From Pezicula radicicola (Eukaryota > Ascomycota > Leotiomycetes > Helotiales > Dermateaceae), in assembly GCA_003008705.1 (NCBI GenBank), contig PDUO01000005.1, positions 1,057,997-1,121,996 of the forward strand: a stretch of DNA of 64,000 bases. Direction: 5' to 3'. The position numbers were made by a program, and so were the translations under genes. Positions 1-12,111 of the stretch are shown here, piece after piece. The notes beneath the pieces were generated by a model that saw only the letters and a list, made by a program, of their open reading frames with translations, searched no databases and was not told where the DNA came from. Positions within the stretch are counted from its first letter, which is position 1. Every line of letters starts with the position of its first letter.

Positions 1-1050
1 GGGCCAGTAGGAGTTGGATTTTGACGAGATCAAGACTCATGGATAGAGACTCAGTGATTGTGTGCTCGACTTGTAGACGCGGATTTACTTCCAAGAAATA
101 AAATGATGGCGGAGAAGAGCGAACCAGAAACTCAAAGGTTCCCAGGGACATATATTTGACCTGCAGTTTCCATCAGTTGATAGACCAATAAAATTAAGAG
201 TAGAACTCACAGCTTTAGCCATCCTGACCGCTGCATCAATAACCTCCCTCACCAGAATCCGATCCCTAATCGAACTCGGCGCAAACTCAACAACCTTTTG
301 AAAGCGCCTCTGGATACTACATTCCCTCTCCCAAAGATGCCTAACCCCTCCCATGCCATCCCCGATAATCTGAACCTCAACATGCCGATAACCATCTACA
401 GCGGCTTTTTCAGCAAACACCTTCTCACTCGGACTCTCTTGCAAAGCACGCTTGGCAAGGTTCTCTAAGTCTTCTTTTCGTCGTACAATTCTAATACCTC
501 TACCTCCGCCCCCATCAACTGCTTTGATAATGATAGGGTAGCCTACTCCACGGGCGAAGGTTTCTAAGTCTGTGACTGTGGATGTCGGGGTACTAAGTGC
601 TGGTAATACGGGTACAGAGCATTCTTCCGCTAAGTGACGTGCTTCTAATTTATCGGCAGTCTTGCTCAATATATGAGAACCTGGTCCAATGACTACAGCG
701 CCAGCTTCGTCCCACATCCTAGACGCAAACTCGGCTGATTCAGAGAGGAAGCCATAACCAGGATGGATGGCATCGATGTTATTGTTTTTGACAATTGATA
801 TCAGTGCTGAGATGTCTAAGTATGCAGCTGGTGATGGGAGCTCTATTGCATGTGTTGAGTTTAGGGTGTGTGAGGCGTCGTTGCTTGTGTACAGTGAGTA
901 GGTCTCAAGTGAGAGCTCTCGTGCTGTAGATATTATACGAGTTGCAATTTCGCCTCTATTCATGTTAGCTTAAACTTTTCGCTCAAAAATTGATGTTTAC
1001 CTATTAGCAACTAGGAGACGCTTTATCGCTCTCTGTTGTAGTTGAGACAT
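1..1050 (-). CDS. Acyl-CoA carboxylase biotin carboxylase subunit, N-terminal part (runs off window)
   Basis: ATP-grasp biotin carboxylase half of an acyl-CoA carboxylase; it carboxylates biotin with ATP and bicarbonate. Model: exon 1 1050-1001, intron 1000-956, exon 2 955-211, intron 210-161, exon 3 160 to beyond position 1. Exon 1 encodes [17 protein letters not shown], which joins GEIATRI and restores the family signature. An ATG at 963 lies inside intron 1 just before its AG and is not the start. Seen: HPGYGFLSE, the glycine-rich ATP loop [20 protein letters not shown], and after the second splice [13 protein letters not shown] with ITE. Biotin carboxyl-carrier sequence is not in the window, so whether this is a methylcrotonyl-, propionyl- or other acyl-CoA carboxylase cannot be read here. 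It is divergent from the carboxyltransferase gene at 1439, its probable partner subunit, likely mitochondrial by family. Confidence 0.9.
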
Positions 1051-1438
1051 CGGTAGAAAAAAGTGTTTAGTCGAGCGAGAACCGGAAATGAGGGAGAATT
1101 GAGAAGATTGAGGGACTTTAACAGAAATCTTGAGGATATATTCCAACCCGTGTGTGAAGCATTAATAGAACTGAGACTCGGCGGCATTGATGATGGAAAT
1201 GTATGACAAGTAGTGTTCGATACAGGAGAACAAGCGGCTTTACCGACGGGTGGAGAAAGCTTGAACTTCCCCGCCAAAAGCAATTCGTGGGGTCATTGAG
1301 CCGAGGCTTCAATTTCCATCCAACGTCACCTCATGGCAACTCAAACTCTTCCATTCTAAACAATGGCATCTCCATCCCCAGCTTTGCAATCCACTCGAAT
1401 TGTCCTTCTCTACCCAACTTAGCGCATAGCTCTTCATT
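1051..1438. promoter_or_regulatory. Shared intergenic region between divergent carboxylase subunit genes
   Basis: 388 bases separate the two start codons of the divergent biotin carboxylase and carboxyltransferase genes, so both promoters must lie here. The arrangement suggests co-expression of the two subunits. Open frames in this stretch are short and have no recognisable homology. No specific operator was identified. Confidence 0.5.
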
Positions 1439-3157
1439 ATGACCAAAAATGATCCTAAACCCAGAGCCAATCCATCCCAAAGATTGTCCCAAGTAGCCGG
1501 TCACATAGCTCCCTCCTCAACTCCCAACAAACGACGTATTCGTAAACCTAAAGACGAACTTCCACCCGATTACTCAGACATTCTCACGCAACTCGAATCT
1601 CTACGCACAATAGCTTCAACGCCCGATCTCAGTTCTCGGGGTTATATCCGACAAAAGCAAGCTGGCAAACTTTGGGTCCGGGAACGGGTCCTCAGTCTGC
1701 TAGATACTGGAAGCTTCCGCGAAGTAGGAAGTGTAAGCGGGTCAGTGCAATGGAAGAAACTTGAGGGAACGAAGGAGGAGCCAGTGGGTTTTATACCAAG
1801 CAATAACGTGCAAGGGTTTGGATTGTTGAGAGGAAGGAAGGTTGTTTTTACAGCTAACGATTTTTCATTAAGGGCCGGACATGCGGATGGGGCATTGATG
1901 GAGAAGACGGTTTATATGGAGAAGCTGGCTATTTCTTTGAAATTGCCGAATTTGAAGTTGGTGGATGGTAGTTCTGGAGGTGGATCTGTGACGACTATTA
2001 GGACTAATGGGTTTAGTTATATTCCTCCTATGCCTAGTTTCGAATACGTGGTGAAGCAATTGAACATGGGGATTCCGAATTTGGGAGCTGTTTTGGGACC
2101 AGCTATTGGACTTGGTGCTGCTAGAGTTGTGGCTTGCCACTTCTCGGTCATGGCAGAAGATGTGGGCGCTTTATTTAATGCTGGACCCAAAGTTGTTGCT
2201 GGTAATTGGATCTCTAAGCAGATATTGTTTCACAGAAAAATTGACTGACACAATTTAGGAGCAACTTTTGAAGAAGGCTTATCTTTCACTGACCTAGGTG
2301 GTCCAAGTATGCATTGTACAAATGGTACAATTGACAATCTTGCTGCCAACGAAGAAGAATGCTTTGAGCAACTGCGTAATGTACTTTCGTATCTACCAAA
2401 TCACGGCCTCTCGCTACCACCCACAGTGACTTCCTCAGACGCAGCTGACAGATCTTGCGAATCTTTACGTACCATAATCCCTCGCCGAAAAGCACGCATG
2501 TACAACCCTCGTACAATAGTCACAACAGTCGTTGATGCTTCTTCTTGGTTCGAGATTGGTCGCATATGGGGAAAAACCGCAATTGTAGGCCTCGCACGTC
2601 TAGATGGTCGACCTGTAGGCATCATCTCTCTGAATTGTGAAGTCAACGCTGGTGCTTTGGACGCAGCAGGAAGCCAGAAAATCGCTCGGCATCTAAAGTT
2701 TTGCGACATCTTCAATATTCCCATTCTGCAATTTGTAGATGTCCCAGGCTATGCGGTTGGGACTGTTGCTGAACGTACTGCCACAATGAGACACGGTGTG
2801 CAGCTTGCTACAACATATTATAGTACAACAACACCAGTCTTCAGCGTGGTAACTCGCAGAGTCTATGGTGTAGCCGGAGGTATTATGTTAGATTGTCGGG
2901 ATCCACGAATGCGCGTTGCATGGCCGAGTGGAGAATGGGGATCCCTTCCTTTAGATGGTGGTATCGAGGTTGGTCATGCTGCAGAATTGAAGGCCGCAGA
3001 AAAAGAGGGAAAGAGAGAGGAGATGTATAAGGCGTTTGAGGAAGAGTATACTCGTTTGATGAATCCTGTTAGAACTGCAAACGCTTTTGGGGTTGAGGAA
3101 ATCATTGATCCTGCAGATACAAGAGCTATTGTTGTAGAATGGTGCAAGCATATGTAG
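1439..3157 (+). CDS. Acyl-CoA carboxylase carboxyltransferase subunit
   Basis: Crotonase-fold carboxyltransferase that moves the carboxyl group from biotin to an acyl-CoA. Exons 1439-2201 and 2259-3157 with one 57-nt intron; the join restores VVAGATFEEGLSFTDLGG and gives 553 aa, a normal length for MCC-beta/PCC-beta relatives. Seen: the N-terminal domain with RERVLSLLDTGSF, NDFSLRAGHAD and VDGSSGGGSV (oxyanion-type glycine motif), then LGPAIGLGAARV. The C-terminal domain carries RARMYNPRT-like text (RKARMYNPRT), GIISLNCEVNAGALD and FVDVPGYAVG. The GPAIGLGAARV and LGGPSMHCTNGTIDNLA text differs from what I recall of standard MCC and PCC beta chains, so the substrate is left open. The divergent neighbour supplies the biotin carboxylase half, making a two-gene unit. 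Confidence 0.9.
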
Positions 3158-3298
3158 GTGGCATTTGTTGAGATGAACTTTAGAAACCTATGTGCTGATG
3201 ACTTTTTAGGTATGAAGAGCTGCTTCCAATTCGACTACTTGAGCGAGCGAACGGCAAAATCAATCCAATGTTTTATTAGATTCGACCTAATGGAATAC

Positions 3299-4763
3299 TC
3301 AAACATCCGCAGCCTCTGACGGCTTCTGGGCATACACCACAATAATAGGAATGTACGAATGAATCCTGTGATCTTTCAAGTCCTTCCGCACATCAACCAA
3401 AAACGCCTCTAGTTTCTCAACAGACCATCCCAAAATTCTTGTAAAAGTAGCTAGACTAATTCCAGAAAGACCACCACTGACATTCTCATGACACCACATT
3501 CCCAGTTCTTTCAACTTCTTATCCTTCGGCCAACGATTCATAGGCCATCGATAGTCCACCTGGACAATATTCACAAATCCTGCTTGTGCAAGATGTTCTT
3601 TGTAATGTTCGCTGCGTCAAGATGGAGACCAACAGAGGCAGTTGCTTCCATGGCATAATTAGTCCATTTTTGAAGTGCTGAGTTGGGTGGGAAGGTATTG
3701 TCGTCAGTCCGGATTGGGTAGCAGGGGTCGAAAAGCTCAATGAACCCACCCGGTGACAAGTTCTCGTATGATTGCTGGAAGATGCGTGGCCAGTCGGTGA
3801 AACATCCGATCAGATTTCGACCATAAATGAAATCGAATTTTTGGCTAAAGGTCCAGTCTTCATCTAGATCGTCCACTTGGAATTTCAAATTTGGTGGGAT
3901 AAATAGTGGTTGTATTGCGGAAAGGTCAATCCCTAATACCTCTGCTTCTGGATCTGTGGATTCGATATTCAGCAACCACTAACCTATCAGTTTTAAAAAA
4001 GATCAAAACATTATTTCATGAACCAGATATGGCTGATAATGGGTACATGATATTCACTGAGATTGTAAGTAAAGTCGACTTGTTCTTACGCTCGTCTGCA
4101 AAATCAATTGCCCACTGTATGGCACTAGTAAGCAGCCGTCTACGAGTAATAAAGGAAGTGCAAGAGCCAAAATATGAAGAAGTAATATGAGATGCATGAA
4201 AAGACCCGACTTACAATTCCAGTGCCAGTACCCATATCTAAAACACGATGCAATTTATTTTCCTTCCCAGCTGGACACAAATATAGTTTATTATCCAAGG
4301 TCAACGTGCAAAGATGATGCTGTAAATCTAATATACTCCTTGTCAGCACAAAGTAAAACGCCTACTCATGAGCCTGCGTACCAAGTCTATCATTTTCTCT
4401 CTCATCGTTCGGAATCATGTACTTGCCGTCCTTATACCTACATGATTTTTTATTAGCATCAACAATCGAGAAAAAAAAATATGTTGCAGAAATAATTTAC
4501 GAGTGGAAGGTCCTCCCATTCTCTTGTCGATGCTTCAAAATACTTTCTGAAATACTTGTTGTCGAGCTTGCAATGCTGGCGTTTCCAAGTGCTGAATCTG
4601 TATCAATCCAGTCATCGGGCTCTGCTTGTAATGGCACAATTGCTGGAGGCGATGTAGCTTGAGGTACGGATATTGTGGGAATGGTCGGGGTTATAATTTG
4701 TGATTGGTCATGGCCCTCTTGTGCTGCGGGGGAGACGTTCGCGGATGCATTATTTTCGTCCAT
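3299..4763 (-). pseudogene. LaeA-like SAM-dependent methyltransferase with one frameshift
   Basis: Class I methyltransferase of the large fungal LaeA-like (TAM) family. Exons 4763-4501, 4437-4382, 4327-4215, 4114-4090 and 3953-3299, all with GT-AG introns in matching phase. The N-terminus is disordered and Ser/Thr/Pro-rich, followed by SYKDGKYMIPNDERENDRLD and the SAM motif VLDMGTGTGIWAIDFAD. Then come VLGIDLSAIQP, VDDLDEDWTF, DFIYGRNLIGCFTDW and LSPGGFIELFDP. The last exon changes frame between about 3601 and 3612: the upstream frame stops at 3571 while HLAQAGFVNIVQVDYRWP continues one frame over. No GT-AG pair can bridge this, so one base appears to be missing. Unshifted, the protein would be about 370 aa. 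It is either a young pseudogene or a sequencing deletion. Role in the cell unknown; relatives range from secondary-metabolism regulators to uncharacterised enzymes. Confidence 0.8.
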
Positions 4764-5602
4764 TATCGAACGTCGTTTAGAATCACGAAAACAAGTGATT
4801 TAAAAAGTCTCCAGGATATCAGCGACGAGTCTTCCAAAAAGTTGGAAACTTAATAGCTTATGATTATTTCAATATCCCGACAACTTGGGTGAAGTGGATC
4901 AGCTTGCCAACCGGTTATTCTTCCGGAATAACCCATTGGTTTAATCGAGTCCAGGATCCAACATTTAGCAAAGCACACGCATTTCTGAGCTGTAATAGCA
5001 ACTCGATATAGGAATCACAACTGTTTTTCGTCAGTCCACCTTTGCATTTGAAGAAGGGCTAAGTTGTTGGATTTCGTATGCTTGTTTTTCTGCATCCGGA
5101 TACATCGCCGACTTGGGACTCGCTTAAATATGCAACTGGCTAACCGAGGTTATTTAGGAACTTCTACTCCGTACTTTGGAAGTTGATGTGTCGGTTATGC
5201 AGAAAATTCTGGATAATGATAGATGTAGTTTCCTTGGAATAATGTGTACTGTATGTTGCACTTGTTCAAGTTGATTAACCTTGCGTTTAGATGCTAAGTT
5301 ACTCAAACTTATAAAATAGTTGGAAAAATGCTTCAACACCTACCTAACTTACTATTATTGTGCAGTTGTAGCGGTGGACTATCTTAAGAGAGGATATAAA
5401 CCTGTAGAACTTTATCACTGGTCATATCGCCGAGTACCTGCTATATTGTCGAGCCTTTTTAATGAATTACTCAAGTTTGGCATTTCGCTTAAAATTGTTA
5501 ACACCGGCTGCAGCTGTTTACAGCGGTAAAAATATATACATCTTTGAAGAGTAAGAGAAGAAGTTCAAGAAGCCAACAAAGACTATTCTAGGAAACACCT
5601 AT
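4764..5602. other. Intergenic, no gene seen
   Basis: About 840 bases between the methyltransferase start and the galactanase stop. Only short open frames without recognisable domains are present. It should contain the methyltransferase promoter at its left end and the galactanase 3' UTR and terminator at its right end; no specific signal was identified. Confidence 0.4.
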
Positions 5603-6912
5603 TTAAATAGAAGCAAAGACCGCTAAACTCTGTCTCGCCGTGCCTTCGTAAGCGAAGAAACAATTATCAGAGCAAGACGAGCCTAATGCGGCATTGTCGA
5701 CCCAAGCAGATTCCCAGTAGAATAATCCAACACCCTTACTAACGCTTGCAACAATAGCTGCAACGTCCTTCATCCATATAACTTGGCCGTCTGCTGAGAC
5801 GGGGATTGACTTGGTATCCGAGGGGAAAGCATAGGCTGGCTTAGGGCAGATTGCTGGCCAATTTGTTTCAGCGACCACAAGCTCTTTACCCCAAGTTGAA
5901 GCCATGTTGTTGAGACTGGTTTTCAAGTTGGCGAGTGTGGCGGAAGAAGTGTAAAATGGATAGTATGAGACACCCATCATATCGAAATCCTGCGAAATTT
6001 GGAATTAGTATTGGTGTTTACGAATTCATCCAAATATACTTTGATTTAATTTACGAGTAGTGAGGCATATGGTAGAACCTGGATATCCTCATGATTATGA
6101 AGGTGTGCTTTATTATTAAGTTGAGCATAAAGAGGAAAGTACTCACAGTTGTGAGGAGCGTTCCCTTGGCAAGGATGGATGTCCACCACCACTTCTGTGT
6201 CTCCCAATTCCATCCATTATCTAAGTGAATGAGAATTTTGGGCTTGGTGGCAAGATTAGAGTCCTTGATTCCCCATGCAGCGGAGTGAAGTAAACGACCG
6301 AGACTGTAAAAGTCTGAGGTTACGCCGACTGGCCAAAGCATGCCTTCAGTGATCTCGTTGCCGATGGATACAATAGATAGAGGGATATCTGCGGAGGCAA
6401 AGCTGTTGCAAACTGACTTCGTATATTCGTAGAGTTGGTTAGTAAGTGTTTCGATGTCACTGGACCATCCCGAGGGAAGCGTCTACCCAAAATCAGACTC
6501 GGTTCTTTCTTTGCTTTTGAATCACGAGAGACTTACCTGCGCTGAAAGACTTGCCCATGTATCGGAAAAATGCATGTCAAGAAAGATACCCAAACCAGCA
6601 GCTTTAGCTCGTTTCGCCAGCTTCAGATTATAGGCCAAATCATATTCGCTGCCTGACTTCACCCAGAGTCTCTGGCGGACGGTGTTTGCACCATTGTTTT
6701 TCAGTAAAGTCTCTAGCGGAGTCGTTACACCGCTCGTTGTTTTAAATTTTCTCCCAGCAGCTTCTTCAATTCCCACAGAAGTCCAATCAGCCCCCTTGTA
6801 CTGCGATTCTTAGCCATTAATAGTTAAATATTTGAGTATTAAAATAACTTACAGTAAGGGCTGCCTGGGCCGTTGCAGCGAAGAAAGTGACTAAAGATAA
6901 AAGACGAACCAT
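5603..6912 (-). CDS. Secreted endo-beta-1,4-galactanase, GH53
   Basis: Arabinogalactan endo-1,4-beta-galactosidase that cuts beta-1,4-galactan side chains of pectin outside the cell. Exons 6912-6853, 6800-6537, 6482-6147 and 5989-5603, all in phase 0, give 348 aa, the usual GH53 length. The first 18 residues (MVRLLSLVTFFAATAQAA) form a signal peptide. Seen: YKGADWTSVG, NTVRQRLWV, MHFSDTWA, the acid/base glutamate in SIGNEITEGMLWP, HLDNGWNW, FDMMGVSYYPFY and the nucleophile in VVAETNWP. The third intron is long at 157 nt and contains a 24-nt GT/AG-flanked segment in frame that could be a microexon; the conserved protein reads well without it. Plant cell-wall degradation fits a plant-associated or saprotrophic fungus. 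Confidence 0.93.
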
Positions 6913-9896
6913 GGCGATGACAATGATGCAGAGAAATTAACGAGAGTACTCGGGAAGAGAAGGAGAACCAACCTATGGTCAAGGTAGTGAGTGGCATTGA
7001 TATATCTAAAGTTATGGAGAGACTATTTTCCAGAAGGAAGCACCAAGGAGATTGCCCGCGTGGAGTAATATATCTGCATTAATGTTCCGTGTCGGATACG
7101 AACTGGCTTGCAAATAGACTAGATTTGTGATATATTACCCTCGCAAGGTGCTAGTTTCACCCCGGTTGAATGGTTATGTATATCTAATAGAGCAGAGGAA
7201 GCACTTTCGGGGGACCAAATTATCAAAGAGTGGCTGTTCTTGGCAACAACCCATGAGCCGAAAACCCCGAGCCTTGCCTAATCTCCGTAGTCCCTCCATT
7301 TAAAGTTAAATTTTAACTTATCTTTAATTTGTTCGTGCTATCATAGGTGAGCATCCCTGATCACAATTTGTTCTCTACTCGAGTATGATGAGTTTTATCT
7401 AGCAAGCAATATGTCCAGGGCTTGTATCAGTACTTCTGATTGCAGATATATTTCTTCCGTTGAGCAGCATTCAAATATACACTTCCAAAAAACAATATTT
7501 CCCTATTTTCTTGAATTAGTCTCGATTAGCTTGTGTAAGTTCAATCGATAATAACCAAGAACGAAAACATAGAAGGCTTAAAAAGACTAATCACCTCCCA
7601 GGTTAAATCGCATTAAATCTTACACCGTATTCAAATGCTTAACTCTATCCTTGAATTTCCTGGCCGCACAAACTCGCCTCTCATCTTTATTTTCATGCCA
7701 GTGGAAATAACATCTTACGCTTAAACCGCAACACTCTCAGCAGTACTTTTCTCTGCATAGTCTTGCTTCTAGTTCCAAGATACATATGAAAAACAAAACA
7801 AAACATATACTAATGAGAATAGCTACACGATTATGATACTTCAATTCAATAGCCAACAGAGGACCCTAGATATTAATAGCATCTTTTAAGTATAGTGCGC
7901 CAAGTGCATCACAACTGCGTCTGCAAGATCTTTTGCGAGTAATTCGTATTAGTCGATATCAATAGGTACTGAGCACGAGTGAAAAACCTATGTTGTTGAA
8001 CTTAGATTAGATAAAACGTATAGGAATAACAGTAACTACACTCGACTTAATTAACCTGTAGAGAAAGAAGTAAAGAGCCTCATGATAATAGTGTAGTAGA
8101 CTAGTATGCCAAAGTTTCAATTATAGGTAGCAATAGTTTTAACCTAAGCGATATACTTGTTTTAGTATAAGCGATATTAGAAAATTGTAAACTTGAAGAA
8201 AGCCATTAATGAAAGCTTTTGTTAAGGTTAAAGCTCAAGTCTGTTTTAAGAGCTGCTATTGGTAGAAAGGATTGGCCCTTCTCCCGCTGTTCGTATTGCC
8301 GTACTCAGTTAACGATACAAAGTTACGAAGTATTTGCAATTACTTTCCTGGAACACCATATCCCTATTTATCATACTGAAGCAATTGCCACTTTGAATTT
8401 TGTGGCGGAACAGGTAAAGGGGCTATAAAAGAAACACCTCGATTAAACAGATGCCATTTTTCGTTGCTAGATCCAGCCCTGCTGTATTTGCTGAAATATC
8501 ACGAACAACTATGGCTTGTATAATTGAAGATCTTGAGAAGCATGAGGTATAAAACTTCGGAAACAAAGAGTTTGTGCCGTTGAGCAAGCTTGAAGAGTTG
8601 TTCACGCGGAAGAGAATTGGTGATCTACTTAGAGAATACGACGTCAAACTTATGACCGAAGAAAGATTACGAATGCGGTTCTAAGCATGACCTTAGAGCA
8701 TTTAAACCGCTTGCTATAGGTGGAGATATCAAACCTGTTGCGTGATCTCTGAGAGCTGATTATTTTTCAGATCACCGAATAGCCGGTTCGACACAAAGTT
8801 GCCTCTGAACGAAAAAAAACTCCTAGAACTATCCTCCTAGATACTCATAAGGCCAATCAATTTCGTTGAAAGCAATGAAGATTCCTCGCTTCAGTACTCA
8901 AGGTCTAGCCATCTCATCTTAAGCTTGATAATCGAACGCTTTTGTTCTTATCATTTAAGCTTGTCGGCCCACGCGGATTTTCAAATGCCTTCAGAGCTCG
9001 TGTAGACACAAAACATCATCAACTTGATAGCATAGACTATGATTCGAGCCACTAATCTTGATCTATATTTATTGCAGGCCATTTATTATGACCAGCTGCT
9101 TTGAGTTGAGATTGGTTTGAAATAAGTTTCTTACGGCGTTAAAGCAAGTAAGCTGAAGGTGGACTTTGATCAAAAACTACACAATTTATCCTCGGCGAGA
9201 CTTCTCAAACACCTTAAAATCATAAAACTAGTTGCATCATACACTAAGGGCACAACTAATAACCTCCTTCACCCTGTTGCTGGTGAAGCTTTGAAGTTTA
9301 TCCTCGAACACTGGGCTTTGCAAGAAAGAATCAAGACTGTAGGCGAGCAGAATCTACAACTCTTGCCTCCAAGCTGGATATAGAAATAGTTTATTATGAA
9401 CAAGATAGGGATGATGAGGTGGCGGCCTTGTTACAGACTGCAAACTTAACCAAACAGCTGTGCTGGGAATTTAGGTCTTGCTGTCGGGCCCTCATCACCC
9501 TAACCAAACAAAGAATATCATATTTAACTTAGCAATTCGTCTAGGATCTTAAAGGTCTAACCCCTCTAATCATCTTCCATAGAAAGTGACTGGAAGATAG
9601 AATGAAATTTCTCGGAAAATATTAGAGTGATGCGATTTGTTGGAAGCAAATTGAAAAGGAGAACTAACATATAAGGGTTAGCGAACTCGCTTAAGGTGAT
9701 GGATTAGCGAGATGGCTAAATTAAGACGCCTTACCTGTTCGGGCGCACGACGCCGCTCAAGACAAACCTCTTCCGAACGTCACAGACGTCGAACCTCAAT
9801 ACTTTACACCAAGACTGCTAAGTGCATTAGAACATCGAAGCGCTTGCAAGTAATGTCTTTAAATTCTTACACTAGGCTTGCTCTTCTCAATCTCAA
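6913..9896. other. 3-kb gene-poor stretch with degraded coding remnants
   Basis: No intact gene is recognisable. About 8560-8690 on the plus strand reads FVPLSKLEELFTRKRIGDLL and onward as helical, charged coding-like sequence resembling the short domain found in fungal kinase/NACHT-type proteins, but it is flanked by stops. Open frames at 8219-8428 and 9159-9383 (plus) also look coding-like without a family match. The simplest reading is one or more decayed genes. The leftmost part upstream of 6912 carries the galactanase promoter. Confidence 0.35.
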
Positions 9897-10775
9897 ATGC
9901 CCATAGTCCTTCGCAGATCCTGTGCAGCTTGTGCAAAGGCCAAGCATGCTTGCGATCTTCGAACGCCGAAATGTTCAAGATGTATAAAACGAAATTCTAG
10001 CTGTGTGTATGCTAATCAACCACTCACGTCAACTGGCAGCCAGCTTAGAAGCCTTCCATCTCAGACCTCACAAGAGTTCACCTCTGGTCCTTCCGATTCC
10101 TCTCCTGGATTGCACCATGGAAACACCCCGTCGGATCTATCGGCATTGTCCATAACCATCGGAGCACGATCCTTTGATCCATTCGATTCCTATCCATCGA
10201 CCAATCTGCCTCGTCTGCGTGTTCAAGGTTTAATACAACTCTGTAAGTGCCCTATTTATATGTCTTAATTGCAAACACACGTGACCAAAATATACTGATA
10301 TTCTAGATAGTTCTTTCTAAAATCGCTTTCCAATACTACCCACTGGATCTAACGGAATCAAATCCATTCGTTACTTCTTGGTGGCCTTTAGCTCTCACCG
10401 ATCCTGCTTTGTTCCATGTTTCTCTTCAAACCGCCTCTCTCGATGATGAGTTCCAAGCCCAAAAGGGGTTCCGAGATTCCGAGATCCTTATGCGCGATTC
10501 TGTGTCTCTTGTAAGACGCAAGGTCGAGGATTCCTCGTTAGCTTTCCAGGATGCAACTATGGACGCTGTCGTCACGTTGGCTGCTATTGAGGTAAGTACA
10601 TTCAACATGACCGGCCGATTACTAGCTTACATGTTATGAAGCATGGAAAAGGGAATCAGCATGTAAGCGAAATGCACATCGAAGGTATTAAACGTATGGT
10701 CAATGTTAGAGGCGGACTTTCGAAAATAAAATATACAAGCCCTCTTACTGCGAGAATGGTTCCCTGGTAAGTCGG

Positions 10776-10806
<31 letters not shown>

Positions 10807-11568
10807 CGATGCAGCGCTGATCTGTGCCAACGTAGGGTATCTATGTTGGTCATGGGATCACCACAGTTTGAAGTTCAAGATGACTTTGGAACGGGCTCTG
10901 GAATCAGTGTGATACCCCAATGGCAAGGTAGTCTTTTGAAGACATGTCCAGATTCAAACTTGCTGAATTTGGAACATCTTGGCATAGACTTTGCTCTTAA
11001 AGATATCCTTACTCGTCTTCGCATAATACTCTATCAGTCTTCAGAGGCTGATTTGCAGATGGAGTCGGCGGTTCTTTCCACCACCGATCTTCACGATCTA
11101 ACATGTTTTGTTTTGCACAAACTGCTTCTCATGCCTTCTCCCATAGAGTTTGACTCTCGAACGTCGGCTCTCCGCGAAAGTATTCGCTATGCAACATCAA
11201 TTTACATGTTCATCATACATGGGCCGACATACTACTCCCACGCAGCAGTCCTAGAAGCACTTGTTCTCCAGCTCAAATATTGGCTTGAGTTTCTTATCGG
11301 TACTGATGGCTTCCATGATCCATTAAGTGTCTGGCTTATTTCTGTTGGAATGGTAGCATCCGTGGGCACAAGTGAGAGCACATGGTTCATGGCTCAAGCG
11401 ACAGCACTTTCGTCATTATCGGGTTTTCAGTTTTGGGAGGACATCAAGGTTCGTTTGCAACGTGTTCTTTGGCTGGAAACGAGGGGTGTTGCACTGTTCC
11501 GTCAGCTCTGGGAGAAAATCATCGATCCGAATACGTCACTTCCCAACTTAGACACGGATTGCGTATAA
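9897..11568 (+). CDS. Zn2Cys6 transcription factor
   Basis: Nuclear DNA-binding regulator. Exons 9897-10242, 10311-10591, 10642-10766 and 10836-11568 give 494 aa; all four exons join in frame. The zinc cluster is at residues 8-36: CAACAKAKHACDLRTPKC then SRCIKRNSSC, spaced CX2CX6CX6CX2CX6C. The rest is a helical fungal-specific regulatory domain, including a VEDSSLAFQDATMDAVVTLA segment and a Trp-rich C-terminus. The acceptor of intron 1 is the second AG (...CTAGATAG), needed for frame. It sits 543 bases upstream of the CYP61-like gene on the same strand and is the obvious candidate regulator of the 12-19 kb block, but no binding site was demonstrated. Intron 3 carries a 25-C homopolymer. Confidence 0.88.
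10779..10803 (+). repeat. Poly-C homopolymer inside intron
   Basis: 25 consecutive C residues inside the 69-nt third intron (10767-10835) of the Zn2Cys6 gene, taking up over a third of the intron between donor and acceptor. Homopolymer length is unreliable in most sequencing chemistries and may also vary between strains. Confidence 0.9.
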
Positions 11569-12111
11569 ATGCGCCGCACAAAGATTTCAACACGACTAAG
11601 AGTGGAATGGTATGACAGTACGGAGACTAGCCCTCTTTCATACTAGTCTCCGCAATATCAACAAGCCGATTTAGCAAGGCCTCGAGAATATGCCACGAGC
11701 GCGACTATGGAACGATGTATCTGCGCAGTGTGCACAGGCCATGGACCCTAGTGCAGATCATTTTACGGAGTCTAGTCCTCTTTCAGCAGAGGATGTTGCT
11801 GCGCGGGCCAATCCCAAGGAAACGATAATGGGGTGATCGATTGGCTGTGCATAGATGATCGTGATATAATGTGCGTAAGGGGGATTTCTAAAGTCAAATC
11901 CGTATTTCCGAAATATCCAGTCCAATCTCAGGGAGTTATAACTTCTGCGGGTTGGTATTGTCAGCTGCGTGTTGAGGCAAGGAGTATGTTCTTCCCTTTC
12001 AATTTTTAGACTGACGGACTTTACAGAGTGTATTCGGCAGTCAGAAGTACTCCTAAGGAAGGAAGGAAAGTCAAAGTATTTCTTGTGCGAGCAGCGAAAT
12101 CAGTCCCTCCA
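11569..12111. other. Intergenic between regulator and P450, no gene seen
   Basis: 3' region of the regulator and promoter plus 5' UTR of the P450. An in-frame ATG at 12028 opens 28 codons earlier than the chosen P450 start but encodes a basic stretch not expected ahead of the CYP61 membrane anchor. A short direct repeat of ACTAG and CTCTTTCA text occurs near 11625-11790. No specific regulatory site was identified. Confidence 0.35.

Noticed and set aside
85..963. Biotin carboxylase starting at the ATG at 963 and ending at 85
   Set aside because: The ATG lies within an intron and the apparent stop lies past a missed second intron. Splicing extends the protein to MSQLQQ at one end and through [12 protein letters not shown] to the window edge at the other.
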